Origin: Actinospineispora spinosispora DSM 44797
GTDB lineage: Bacteria > Actinomycetota > Actinomycetes > Mycobacteriales > Pseudonocardiaceae
DNA: 62,903 nt
Direction: 5' to 3'
Assembly (NCBI RefSeq): GCF_000429025.1
Contig: NZ_AUBB01000042.1
Coordinates: 1-62,903 of the forward strand
Numbering within the stretch: position 1 is the stretch's first letter; each line of letters opens with the position of its first letter. This document shows, piece by piece, positions 1 to 8,476 of the stretch. The notes beneath the pieces were generated by a model. That model searched no databases. It was not told where the DNA came from and saw only the letters and a list, made by a program, of their open reading frames with translations. A program made the translations under genes and the position numbers.

Positions 1-306
1 GCCGCCTACGCCGGCATCGCACCAGTCAGCCGCATCTCCGGCACCAGCATTAAAGGCGAACACCCCGCACGCACCGGCAACCGCAAACTTAAACGCGCGT
101 TCTTCCTCGCCGCGTTCGCCGCCCTGTCCGACCCCACCAGCCGCGCCTACTACGACCGCAAACGAGCCGAAAAGAAAAAGCACAACGCCGCCCTCATCTG
201 CCTGGCCCGACGACGCTGCGACGTCCTCTACGCCATGCTCCGAGACCACGCCCTCTACCGACACCCAAGCAACTCACACGCCCCGAAACTCCCAGCCGCA
301 GCTTGA
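1..306 (+). pseudogene. IS110-family transposase, C-terminal fragment (cut by window edge)
   Basis: The open frame runs from the first base and stops at TGA 304-306. It encodes about 101 residues resembling the C-terminal Transposase_20 domain of IS110-type DEDD transposases: the helix-hairpin-helix-like GIAPVSRISGTS segment, then GNRKLKRAFFLAAFAAL, then a basic tail. The N-terminal DEDD catalytic domain lies outside the window, so whether the element is intact cannot be judged. Only 33 bases separate its stop codon from the next gene, so the element end must fall almost at the ribosome binding site of the transporter operon. Confidence 0.85.
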
Positions 307-339
307 CAAGTGCCATAGGGACACCCCCCAGGAGCGCTC

Positions 340-1395
340 ATGCGCACACCCCGACTGCTCGGCGCCGCCGTCGCGCTCGCCGTGTCGGTGGCCCTGCTCG
401 CCGGCTGTTCGTCGGCCGACACCGGCTCCCCGCCGGGCGCCGGCACCGTCGGCCTGCTCATCCCCGGCACCGCTGGGGACGGAGGCTTTTTCGACCAGGC
501 CAGCGCCGGGACCCGTGAGGGCGCCCAGGCCGCGGGCTGGACCCCGAAGGTGGTGGAGGCGGGCTACGAGCCCACCAAGTGGCAGCCCGCCCTTGACGAC
601 CTCTCGGGCAGTAACGCCGACCCGGTCATCACGGGCACGTTCGCGATGACCGAGCTGGTCGAGCAGGCCGCGGCACAGTTCCCCGACAAGAAGTTCGTGG
701 TGTTCGACGCGCAGGTCGACGCCGCCAGGTGCGGCTGCACCAACGTCTACTCGATCACCTACCGCTACGACGAGACCGGCTTCCTCGCCGGCGCCCTGGC
801 CGGTCTGCTCACGCGGCACGCGGGCGTCGACAAGGTGAAACGCACCGGCGTCGTCGGGGTCGTCGGTGGCCAGGACATCCCGGTGATCCAGGACTACGTG
901 CGGGGCTTCGAGCAGGGCGTCAAGAGCGTCGCCCCCGAGGTGAAGGTGCTTTCGGCCTTCGCCGGGTCGTTCTCCGATCCCGTGCAGGGCAAGGCCGTCG
1001 CACAGGACATGATCTCCCAGGGCGCCGAGGTGCTCTTCGCCGCGGCCGGTCAGACCGACCGCGGCGTGTTCGAGGCAGCCGCCGGCAACGACATCTGGGC
1101 CCTCGGCAATTCGACGGCGCAGGCGCGGTCCCCGCAGGTCGGTGGCAAGGACACGGTGCTGACCTCGGCCGACACCAACGTGGCGAAGTCGATCAAGGAC
1201 GCTGTCGTCGCCTCGGGCAAGGGGCAGCTGCCCGTCGGCACGGTGGCCGCCTACGGGGTGAAGGACGGTTCCGTCTCGCTCGTGAGGACCCCGCTCTACG
1301 AGCGGGTCGTCCCTGCCGACGTGCGGGAGAAGATGACCCAGGTGACGGCCGACCTGGCGGCGGGCAAGTACGAGTCCGCCCTGGTCCGGCGATAG
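340..1395 (+). CDS. BMP-family ABC transporter substrate-binding lipoprotein (nucleoside type)
   Basis: This 351-residue protein has a lipoprotein signal peptide with lipobox LLAGC ending near residue 23, followed by a BMP/Med/PnrA-like periplasmic binding fold (GTVGLLIPG near the start, a GVVGVVGGQDIP segment mid-protein). Such proteins capture purine nucleosides or related ligands outside the membrane and hand them to the permease. ATG 340 has AGGAG at about 330-334. The gene is full length for the family and opens an operon with the ATPase and two permeases. The IS110 fragment ends 33 bases upstream, so the original promoter region is probably displaced. The nucleoside substrate is inferred from family and from the adenosine deaminase downstream. 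Confidence 0.9.
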   Translation: MRTPRLLGAAVALAVSVALLAGCSSADTGSPPGAGTVGLLIPGTAGDGGFFDQASAGTREGAQAAGWTPKVVEAGYEPTKWQPALDDLSGSNADPVITGTFAMTELVEQAAAQFPDKKFVVFDAQVDAARCGCTNVYSITYRYDETGFLAGALAGLLTRHAGVDKVKRTGVVGVVGGQDIPVIQDYVRGFEQGVKSVAPEVKVLSAFAGSFSDPVQGKAVAQDMISQGAEVLFAAAGQTDRGVFEAAAGNDIWALGNSTAQARSPQVGGKDTVLTSADTNVAKSIKDAVVASGKGQLPVGTVAAYGVKDGSVSLVRTPLYERVVPADVREKMTQVTADLAAGKYESALVRR

Positions 1396-1403
1396 GTCGC
1401 ACC

Positions 1404-2972
1404 ATGGAGGACGGACACGTCACCGCGCGGCCGGAGGCCGGGGCAACCCCCGCCCTGGAGCTGCGTGGCATCGACAAGAGCTACGGGCCCGTGCACGCCA
1501 ACCAGGACGTCTCGCTGACCTTGGGCCAGGGAAGCGTCCACGCGATCCTCGGCGAGAACGGCGCCGGGAAGTCCACGCTGATGAAGATCCTCTTCGGGGT
1601 GGAGCGGCCCGACGCCGGCACGATCGTCGTCGACGGTACGCAGCGCCGACTGCGCACTCCCGCCGACGCGATCGCGGCCGGCATCGGGATGGTCTTCCAG
1701 CACTTCGGGCTCGTGTCCGAGCTCAGCGTGCTGGACAACATCTCGCTGGGCGCCGAGCGCTCCGGACCGCTGGGCGTCGACCGCTCCGCAGCCCGGCGAC
1801 GGATCGACCAGCTCGCTGCCGAGCTGGGGCTCGAAGTCCCGACCGGGCGCCGCGTCCGCGACATCAGCATCGCCCAGCAGCAGCGGGTGGAGATTCTCAA
1901 GGCCCTCTACCGCGGAGCACGCGTGCTCATCCTCGACGAGCCGACAGCCCTGCTGGCACCCCAGGAACGCCTCCGGCTGTTCGATGCGATCCGGCGGCTG
2001 CAGGCCACGGGGGCCTCGGTCCTGTTCATCACGCACAAGCTCGACGAGATCGAGGCCCTCGCCGACGACGTGACCGTCATGCGGCACGGTGCCGTCGTGG
2101 CTCGGCGCCGAATCGGTGAGGTCGACCGGCGCACCCTGGTCGCGGACATGGTCGGCGAGGCGGGTCGCTCGTCGGCCGCGCCGCGCCCCGGTCGCACCCC
2201 CGGTGGCGCCGCGCTGACCGTGCGCGGTCTGACGGTGCCACCTGGGTCGGACGGCGGTTCCGGCCTCAGCGCGGTCGACGCGGTCGTCCGGCGCGGCGAG
2301 GTGCTCGGGGTCGTCGGCATCGACGGCCACGGGCACCAGACGTTCTGCCAGGTTCTCGCGGGCGTGCGGCCCGCCCCCTCGGGCACGGTGGTGCCCGACG
2401 GCGCTCCGGCCCGCCGGTGGGACCGCCGGGCGGCGATGCGCAGACGGATCGCCTACGTGCCGGAGGACCGGCTGGTGGCCGGTGTCGCGCGGCACGCCTC
2501 GATCGCGGAGAACCTACTCGGCAACCGGCTGCGCGATCCGCGATTCAGCCGCTACGGGTTGCTGCGCCGCAAGGAGGTCGCCCGCCACGCCGACGACCTC
2601 GTCGAGCGCTTCGACATCCGCTGCCGTGACGCCCGGCAGGAGGCGGGCCGGCTCTCCGGCGGCAATGTCCAGAAGATCGTGCTGGCCCGCGAGCTGTCCG
2701 CCGATCCCGAGGTGATCGTCGTCTGCGAGCCCACCCGGGGGCTCGACATCGGCGCCATCGCGGCCGTGCACGACCGACTCTCGGAGGCAGCCGGTGCTGG
2801 CAAGGGCGTCGTGGTGCAGTCCAGCGATCTCGACGAGGTTCTCGCCATCGCCGACCGGATCCTGGTGTTCCGCAACGGCCGGATCGTCGGCGAGCACGAC
2901 AACACCGCCGATCTCGACGTGACGGTGCTCGGCGCCGTCATGCTCGGCACCGACCGCCAGGAGGTGGCCTGA
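1404..2972 (+). CDS. Sugar/nucleoside ABC transporter ATPase with two ABC domains
   Basis: A 522-residue cytoplasmic ATPase with tandem ABC domains. Domain 1 has Walker A GENGAGKST, a Q-loop, an unusual signature region IAQQQRVEIL and Walker B VLILDEPTAL. Domain 2 has a degenerate Walker A (GIDGHGHQ) but a good LSGGNVQK signature and VIVVCEPTRGLD. This asymmetry is normal for the carbohydrate/nucleoside importer class (RbsA/NupA type). ATG 1404 lies 8 bases after the lipoprotein stop; the open frame extends further upstream but only as a shadow of the preceding gene. The stop TGA overlaps the next ATG by one base, so translation is coupled to the permease. Confidence 0.92.
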   Translation: MEDGHVTARPEAGATPALELRGIDKSYGPVHANQDVSLTLGQGSVHAILGENGAGKSTLMKILFGVERPDAGTIVVDGTQRRLRTPADAIAAGIGMVFQHFGLVSELSVLDNISLGAERSGPLGVDRSAARRRIDQLAAELGLEVPTGRRVRDISIAQQQRVEILKALYRGARVLILDEPTALLAPQERLRLFDAIRRLQATGASVLFITHKLDEIEALADDVTVMRHGAVVARRRIGEVDRRTLVADMVGEAGRSSAAPRPGRTPGGAALTVRGLTVPPGSDGGSGLSAVDAVVRRGEVLGVVGIDGHGHQTFCQVLAGVRPAPSGTVVPDGAPARRWDRRAAMRRRIAYVPEDRLVAGVARHASIAENLLGNRLRDPRFSRYGLLRRKEVARHADDLVERFDIRCRDARQEAGRLSGGNVQKIVLARELSADPEVIVVCEPTRGLDIGAIAAVHDRLSEAAGAGKGVVVQSSDLDEVLAIADRILVFRNGRIVGEHDNTADLDVTVLGAVMLGTDRQEVA

Positions 2973-4198
2973 TGAGCACGGTGGTGACACCGCGCGTCCC
3001 CCGCGCCGGACGTGCCCTGCGGTCCACGGGGGCGATCGCCGCGGCGACCGCCGCCGCGCTGCTCGTCCTGATCGGACTGATGGCCTTGGCCACCCCGGAC
3101 CCGATCGGTGCGGTCGGCGGACTGCTGACCGGCGCGGTGTCGAGCCCGGGGCGGGCTGCCCAGTGGTTGTCCTACGCCAGCTTTCTGATGCTCACCGGCG
3201 CCAGCGTCTGCCTGGTGTTCCGGGTGGGGATGTTCTCCATCGGCGCCGAGGGCCAGGTCTTCGTCGGCGGCCTTCTCGCGGGGCTCGTCGCGCTGATGAT
3301 GGGACCCACGCCGATGGCGATCCCCGTCGGCATCGCCGCGGCGATCGTCGGGGGCTTCCTGTGGGCGCTGATCCCGGGACTGATGAAGGCCTACCTCGGG
3401 GCCGACGAGATCGTCACCTCGCTCATGATGAACTACATCGGCACATTCCTGTTCGCCTTCGTGGTGAAGCAGTTCCTCATGCCCGAGGGTGCCGGGTACC
3501 CGGTGTCGAAGTTCTTCCCCCACAGCAACTGGCTCCCCACCATCGGGACCGCCCCCGCCATCCCGAGCACGATGATCCTGGGGCTTGCGGCCTGCATCCT
3601 GGTCGGTGTCCTGCTCGACCGGACCCGGCTCGGGTATGCGCTGCGCATGGTCGGGGACAGCCCCCGCTTCGCCCACGCCAACGGGCTGCACGTCCCGCGG
3701 CTGATCTGGGTGTCGATCGCCGTCTCCGGCGCCGTCGCCGGCGTTGCGGGCGCCGCCATCGCCTTCGGCAGCACACACAGGCTCATCCTCGGGATGGCCA
3801 CAGGACTGGGCTTCGACGGCGTGCTCGTCGCCCTGCTGGCAGTGAACAGGCCCATGCTCGTCCCGCTCACCGCGCTCGCCTACGGCTACCTGCGCACCGG
3901 TGGTGACGTCATGCAGATCACCGCGAACGTCCCGCGCGACGTCGTGGTGGTCGTCCAGGGCCTCCTGATCATCGCGCTCGCCGCGGCCCTTCGCCGTAGG
4001 ACGGGGGAGGGGCGCGGCCGGCCCGCCACGGGTGTGGTGGCCGGTGGCCCTCCGCCCGGTACGGACACCGCGCCCCCGGACGGGAACGCGCCCGCCGGCG
4101 CGGACGCCTCCATCCCACCGGACTCCGGAGACCCGTCCCGGCCACATGCACCGCAACAGCGACAGGAGGTGCACGATGTTCTCGGCAAGCGTCCTTGA
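2972..4198 (+). CDS. ABC transporter permease (BMP/nucleoside type), first subunit
   Basis: A 408-residue polytopic membrane protein of the BPD_transp_2 family. Hydrophobic segments run from about residue 20 to 345, and the conserved GAEGQ and LGADEIVTSLMMNYI elements of nucleoside importer permeases are visible. The last 60 residues or so form a Pro/Gly/Asp-rich, uncharacteristically long cytoplasmic tail that overlaps the ribosome binding site and start of the next gene by 23 bases. It is expected to pair with the second permease and the double ATPase to form the importer. Confidence 0.9.
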   Translation: MSTVVTPRVPRAGRALRSTGAIAAATAAALLVLIGLMALATPDPIGAVGGLLTGAVSSPGRAAQWLSYASFLMLTGASVCLVFRVGMFSIGAEGQVFVGGLLAGLVALMMGPTPMAIPVGIAAAIVGGFLWALIPGLMKAYLGADEIVTSLMMNYIGTFLFAFVVKQFLMPEGAGYPVSKFFPHSNWLPTIGTAPAIPSTMILGLAACILVGVLLDRTRLGYALRMVGDSPRFAHANGLHVPRLIWVSIAVSGAVAGVAGAAIAFGSTHRLILGMATGLGFDGVLVALLAVNRPMLVPLTALAYGYLRTGGDVMQITANVPRDVVVVVQGLLIIALAAALRRRTGEGRGRPATGVVAGGPPPGTDTAPPDGNAPAGADASIPPDSGDPSRPHAPQQRQEVHDVLGKRP

Positions 4199-5060
4199 GC
4201 TCGCGACCCCGCTCATCCTGGCGGCACTGGGCTGTCTGCTGACCGTCCGCGCCGGCATCGTCAACATCGGTCTCGAGGGCATGATGCTCGTCGGTGCCTT
4301 CGCCGGCGCGGCGATCTCGGTGACCGAGGGCGGGCCCTGGACCGGCCTGCTCGGCGCGGCGGTGGCCGGGATGATGCTCGCCGCACTGCTCGGCTGGGCC
4401 CACCTCACCCTGGGCGCTGACGTCGTGCTCTCCGGCATCGCGGTCAACCTGGTCGCCGCAGGCGCGACGGTGATGTTCCTGTACTCACTCACCCGGTCCG
4501 ACGGCGTGCTCACCGCCCAGCCACTGCCCGCGGTGCGGCTGCCCTTCCTCGAGGGCGTCCCGGTCCTGGATGCGTTCGCTTCGCAGTCGCCGATCACGTG
4601 GCTGCTCGTCCCGCTCGTGCCGCTGTTCGCCTGGGCCTACGCCAACACCCGCGCGGGGATCCGGCTGCGGGCGGTGGGAGACAACGCCTCCGCGGTCGTC
4701 GAGGCCGGTATCTCGCCCGAGCGGGTGCGGTGGTCGGCCATGCTCGCGTCGGGCCTGATGGCCGGTGTCGCGGGCGCACAGCTGTCGCTGTTCAGCTCCC
4801 ACACCTTCGTGCGGGACATGACGCAGGGCCGCGGCTTCATCGCCCTCGCCGCCGTCTACCTGGGGGTGCGGCACCCCATCGGGACCGTGATCGCCGCGCT
4901 GGTCTTCGGCGGCTTCCAGGCCTTGTCGACCGTCCTGCAGGTACGTACCGGCATCCCGACGGACTCGCTGCAGGCACTCCCTTACGTCGTCACCGTCGTC
5001 GCACTCGCCGCTGCCGGGATCCGGCACCTACGGGGCGGCAAGGCGATGCGTCTCTACTGA
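4176..5060 (+). CDS. ABC transporter permease (BMP/nucleoside type), second subunit
   Basis: A 294-residue permease with the diagnostic NIGLEGMMLVGAFAGA segment near the N-terminus and a later RAVGDN..AVVEAGI loop, as in the second permease of nucleoside BMP importers. I chose ATG 4176 because GGAGG at 4165-4169 lies six bases upstream and the mature family start (short helix, then LAALGCLLTVRAGIVNIGLEG) fits. An in-frame extension back to 4032 would only be the out-of-frame tail of the preceding permease. It overlaps that gene by 23 bases, so coupling is likely. Confidence 0.9.
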   Translation: MFSASVLELATPLILAALGCLLTVRAGIVNIGLEGMMLVGAFAGAAISVTEGGPWTGLLGAAVAGMMLAALLGWAHLTLGADVVLSGIAVNLVAAGATVMFLYSLTRSDGVLTAQPLPAVRLPFLEGVPVLDAFASQSPITWLLVPLVPLFAWAYANTRAGIRLRAVGDNASAVVEAGISPERVRWSAMLASGLMAGVAGAQLSLFSSHTFVRDMTQGRGFIALAAVYLGVRHPIGTVIAALVFGGFQALSTVLQVRTGIPTDSLQALPYVVTVVALAAAGIRHLRGGKAMRLY

Positions 5061-5112
5061 GCGGCCCCGCGCCGCCGGCCCACGACCGACCCGACAACCG
5101 GAGACATCCGCG

Positions 5113-6114
5113 ATGCCCCTCACGACACCGAACACAGCGCCCGCCGTCAGGCAGGTCCAGTCCCACGACCGCACCGAACTCGACGCCCTGTCCTGGCCGG
5201 TCGCCACCGGAACGTTGAACTTCCCGGCGGTCACCTCCCTCGGCCCCGTCCGCGAGCTCGGGCAGCCCGAGTGGGCCCGCACCTTCACCGAGATCGCCCA
5301 TGCCGGCTTCGACCACGTCGAGATCACCGACACGTGGCTACGGCCGGGCGAGCTCACCGCCCTGGAGCTCGACGCGCTTGCCCGCAGCGCTCGCGACGCA
5401 GGTCTGCGCGTCGCCGCGGTCGCGCTCATCCGCGGCAGCGTCATCGCCGCAGAGGGAGGTGAGACCAACCTTCGTTACTCGCACGACTCGCTGGAGGCCG
5501 CCGCCGCGCTCGGCGCCCCGGTGGTGTCGGTCGGCCTCCACGAACCCCTGCATCCCGCCCAGCGCGACGTGCTCTGGTTCTGGACCCGGCCGGGCGCCGG
5601 CAACGACCCGACCGACGCCGACCTGTGGCGGCGGGCCGTCGACCGGCTGCGCGAGCTGGGCAGGCACGCCGCCGACCTCGGGCTGCTTCTGTCCCTCGAG
5701 ATGTACGAGGACACCTTCCTCGGCACGGCCGCGAGCGCGGTGCGACTCGTGGAGGAGATCGGCATGCCCAACGTGGGGCTCAACCCCGACACCGGCAACC
5801 TGATCCGGCTGCACCGGCCGATCGAGCCCTGGGCCGAGGTGCTGGCCACCGTGCTGCCCTACACCAACTACTGGCACGTCAAGAACTACATGCGCGACGA
5901 GGACCCGGACACCGGACACGTCGTCGCCATGCCGACGTCGCTCGAGCTCGGCCTGATCGACTACCGCTGGGCCGTTCGTGAGGCCGTCGGTGCCGGTTTC
6001 GCGGGTCTGCTCACGTGCGAGCAGTACGGCGGCGATGGTCTGTCGGTCAGCGCATCGAACCGTGAGTACCTGCGCTCGGTGCTGCACCCGGCGCTGCGGG
6101 GAGGCCCGCGATGA
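5113..6114 (+). CDS. Sugar phosphate isomerase/epimerase-like TIM-barrel protein
   Basis: A 333-residue member of the xylose isomerase-like/AP endonuclease 2 superfamily. The four expected metal ligands can be read in order: Glu in LLSLEMYED, Asp in GLNPDTGN, His in NYWHVKNY and Glu in LLTCEQYG. The reaction is not determinable; these enzymes isomerise or epimerise sugars or cleave derivatised sugars. Position between a nucleoside importer and adenosine deaminase suggests the ribose or modified-sugar part of a nucleoside. ATG 5113 has GGAG about ten bases upstream. The stop overlaps the next start as ATGA, indicating one transcript. Confidence 0.85.
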   Translation: MPLTTPNTAPAVRQVQSHDRTELDALSWPVATGTLNFPAVTSLGPVRELGQPEWARTFTEIAHAGFDHVEITDTWLRPGELTALELDALARSARDAGLRVAAVALIRGSVIAAEGGETNLRYSHDSLEAAAALGAPVVSVGLHEPLHPAQRDVLWFWTRPGAGNDPTDADLWRRAVDRLRELGRHAADLGLLLSLEMYEDTFLGTAASAVRLVEEIGMPNVGLNPDTGNLIRLHRPIEPWAEVLATVLPYTNYWHVKNYMRDEDPDTGHVVAMPTSLELGLIDYRWAVREAVGAGFAGLLTCEQYGGDGLSVSASNREYLRSVLHPALRGGPR

Positions 6115-6569
6115 CTCGGCTGTGCGTGGACGTCGACGAGACTCCGGCGGGTTTCGTGGCCGTGCACGCCCGGCACGGACGGCGTGTCGTCGGGTGGCGT
6201 TGCGCGTGCCACCGCGTTGCCGCCGGCGACGGGTCGGGGTGCTGTTCCTACTGGGCGACTACGCAGGTGATGTCTTGCATGTGGGGCTGGCTCGTCTGTG
6301 TTGATCGTCCGAACCGTCGGCGACCGGATCATCCGGAATGCCGCGCACCACGAGACACAGGGGGCACAGCTGTGAGCACGGTCGAGACGACCGGATCGGC
6401 GGCGGACGGTGTCCGTCTCGCCGTCGGTTTCGATGATGGTGGACTTGACTACGAGGACGGCCCGCGCGCGCAGCTCACGGTGGACCCGCGCCCGCTGGTC
6501 GACGTCTGGCTGGATTGCCGGTTCGACCCGGGGTCGCACCCGGCCAGCAAGGTCGACGTGACCCGGTGA
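6111..6569 (+). CDS. Hypothetical protein, coupled on both sides
   Basis: A 152-residue open frame not recognised as any family. It overlaps the isomerase stop (ATGA at 6111-6114) and itself ends in GTGA at 6566-6569, giving the GTG start of adenosine deaminase; such bracketing favours a real gene. Against this, the middle (residues about 40-70) is Cys/Trp-rich and looks non-coding, and only the last 60 residues (from GTG 6372, with GFDDGGLDYEDGPRAQLTVD) look natural. It could be a short gene starting at 6372, or a gene frameshifted in its centre. Confidence 0.4.
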   Translation: MTRLCVDVDETPAGFVAVHARHGRRVVGWRCACHRVAAGDGSGCCSYWATTQVMSCMWGWLVCVDRPNRRRPDHPECRAPRDTGGTAVSTVETTGSAADGVRLAVGFDDGGLDYEDGPRAQLTVDPRPLVDVWLDCRFDPGSHPASKVDVTR

Positions 6570-7672
6570 GCCCCGTGACTGACGCTGTCTTGGCGCGTCT
6601 GCCCAAGGTCGCCCTCCACGACCACCTCGACGGCGGCCTGCGACCGCGGACGGTGCTGGAGCTGGGTTCCGAGGCCGGTGTCCGGCTGCCCTCGGCCGAC
6701 GTGGACGGCTTGCGCGCCTGGATCGCCGAACGCGCCGCCGCTGGGTCGCTGGAGGAGTACCTGCGTTGCGACGAGCTGACCGTGATCGTCACGCAGCGGC
6801 CGGACGCGCTCACCCGCATCGCCCGCGAAGCGGTGGAGGACCTCGCCGCGGACGGCGTCGTGTACGCCGAGTTGCGCTGGGCGCCGGAGGCCTGCCGGGC
6901 CGGCGGCGCGACCCTCGACGAGGTGATCGCCGCGGTCCGACGCGGCTTGGCCGAGGGAATGGAGTCGACGGCGGCCGTAGGGCGGCCGGTCATCGCCAGA
7001 CAGCTGTTGTGCGCCATGCGCAACGGGCCCCACAGTCGTGAGGTCGCCGAGGCCACGGTGCGCCACCACGATCCGGCCCGCCCCGGCGGCGTCGTCGGGT
7101 TCGACATCGCCGGACCCGAGTCCGGTTTCCCGCCGAGCCTGCACCGCGACGCGTTCGACCACCTGGCCCGCCACAGCGTGCCGGTGACGGTGCACGCGGG
7201 CGAGTCGGAGGGGCCGGCGAGCATTGCCTCGGCGCTGGCCGATGGCCGAGCCCTGCGGCTCGGCCACGGGATCCGTATCGCCGAGGACGTCGAGCGCGAC
7301 GAACACGGCGACGAGGTACTGGGCGAGCTCGCTGTGCGGGTGCGCGACGAGGGGATCGTGCTGGAGACCAGTCCGACCTCGAACGTCCACACTGGAGCCG
7401 TGCGGCCCTGGGGTGCCGCGATCGAGCAGCACCCGTTCGACCGGCTGCGCCGCGCGGGTTTCGCTGTCACCGTGAACACCGACAACCGGCTGACCAGTGC
7501 GACCTCGCTCACCCGCGAGCTCGCCGAGCTGGTCCGGGTCTTCGGTTATGGTCTCGACGATCTGGAGCGGTTCCAGCGCACCGCGGCCCGCGCGGCGTTC
7601 CTCCCGCCGGCCGAGCGGGTACGCGTCGAGCAGGTCGTGACGTCCGGCTTCGCAGTGGCGCGGACCGCGTGA
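6566..7672 (+). CDS. add: Adenosine deaminase
   Basis: A 368-residue amidohydrolase of the ADA family, which hydrolyses adenosine (and often deoxyadenosine) to inosine and ammonia. The zinc-binding HDHLDG motif is at about residues 18-23; HAGES, the LGHGIRI segment, ETSPTSN and the Asp pair region VNTDNR complete the active site. GTG 6566 is chosen because it overlaps the upstream stop by four bases and sits shortly before the conserved LPKVALHDHLDG start; an in-frame start at 6515 would add a meaningless leader. It pairs naturally with the upstream nucleoside importer as a salvage pathway. Confidence 0.92.
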   Translation: MSPVTDAVLARLPKVALHDHLDGGLRPRTVLELGSEAGVRLPSADVDGLRAWIAERAAAGSLEEYLRCDELTVIVTQRPDALTRIAREAVEDLAADGVVYAELRWAPEACRAGGATLDEVIAAVRRGLAEGMESTAAVGRPVIARQLLCAMRNGPHSREVAEATVRHHDPARPGGVVGFDIAGPESGFPPSLHRDAFDHLARHSVPVTVHAGESEGPASIASALADGRALRLGHGIRIAEDVERDEHGDEVLGELAVRVRDEGIVLETSPTSNVHTGAVRPWGAAIEQHPFDRLRRAGFAVTVNTDNRLTSATSLTRELAELVRVFGYGLDDLERFQRTAARAAFLPPAERVRVEQVVTSGFAVARTA

Positions 7673-7715
7673 TGGGGCGAACGCTGGAGGGCCCGCTGTT
7701 CGGGACCGATGGACT

Positions 7716-7727
7716 AACCTCCTGGTT
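7716..7727. promoter_or_regulatory. Possible GntR operator (AACC-N4-GGTT)
   Basis: A short perfect inverted repeat, AACC TCCT GGTT, lies 32 bases before the start of the FadR-type regulator. FadR-subfamily regulators often bind short palindromes of the form TGGT-N-ACCA; this one has the inverse arrangement, so the assignment is weak and rests on position. Confidence 0.25.
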
Positions 7728-7758
7728 GAGCCGGTCAGGCCAGAGGGAGGGGGAACAA

Positions 7759-8433
7759 TTGGCCGCACCCAACAACTCCACGATGAGATCACGGATCGCG
7801 GACGATCTCCTCGGCCGGATCCGCGAAGGGGCGTTCCCGGTGGGCACCAAGCTGCCGTCGGAACGGGTCCTCGCCGAGCAGTACGGCGTGAGTCGACCGG
7901 TGGTGCGCGAGGCACTCGGCATGCTCAGCACGCTCGACGTCGTCGACATTCAGATGGGTCGCGGCGCGTTCGTGACCAGCGCGGACGTCACGACGGAACC
8001 TCGCTCGGAGTACGGGCTGCGCGACATACTGGACGCGCGGGAGGCCATCGAGGCCGGCGCAGTGCGGCTGGCAGCCGGCAGGGCGGGCGACCAGGAGCGC
8101 ACCGCGGTGGCAGAGGCACTGGAGGAGCTGCGCCGCCACGTCGCCCTCCACCAGGAGACCGCGGCGGCAGACCTCGCGCTGCACCGCAGGCTGGTCGAGG
8201 CGGCGCACTCCCCATTGCTGTCACGGCTCTGGGAGGACATGACGGGGGAGATCGAGCAGACCATCCGGGTCAGCCCGCACGGGCGAACGATGAACGCCGA
8301 GATCCTCGCCGACCACGTCGACCTGGCGCATGGTGTGATCGGGCGCGAACCCGCCGACCTCGAGGGTGCCCTTGCTGCGTGCTCGCGGCTCTATGACGAC
8401 CATCGCGATTTCTTGCGACGGCTGCTGGGGTGA
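7759..8433 (+). CDS. GntR-family (FadR subfamily) transcriptional regulator
   Basis: A 224-residue regulator with an N-terminal winged helix (PVGTKLPSERVLAEQYGVSRPVVREAL) and a C-terminal FCD ligand-binding domain with the expected His/Asp metal-binding pattern (ALHRRLVEAAHSPLL). TTG 7759 is preferred: GGGAGGGGG at 7745-7753 stands five bases upstream. Earlier GTG/ATG codons at 7669-7672 would add an unlikely 30-residue leader. It follows adenosine deaminase and probably senses a nucleoside or a breakdown product to control the operon or itself. Confidence 0.88.
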   Translation: MAAPNNSTMRSRIADDLLGRIREGAFPVGTKLPSERVLAEQYGVSRPVVREALGMLSTLDVVDIQMGRGAFVTSADVTTEPRSEYGLRDILDAREAIEAGAVRLAAGRAGDQERTAVAEALEELRRHVALHQETAAADLALHRRLVEAAHSPLLSRLWEDMTGEIEQTIRVSPHGRTMNAEILADHVDLAHGVIGREPADLEGALAACSRLYDDHRDFLRRLLG

Positions 8434-8476
8434 CGCTCTGTGTCTCGGGCGGCCGGCAGGGTCCGGTGCGCACGAT

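Noticed and set aside
729..1403. Upstream extension of the ABC ATPase open frame
   Set aside because: The extension lies fully inside the lipoprotein gene in another frame and is Arg-rich shadow; ATG 1404 is the sensible start.
1296..2495. 399-codon minus-strand open frame opposite the ATPase gene
   Set aside because: Shadow of the double ABC ATPase; composition is non-natural.
2552..4597. 681-codon minus-strand open frame opposite the transporter permeases
   Set aside because: It is antisense to two clear permease genes and has the His/Gly/Asp/Arg-rich composition produced by GC-rich third positions; no domain or ribosome binding site.
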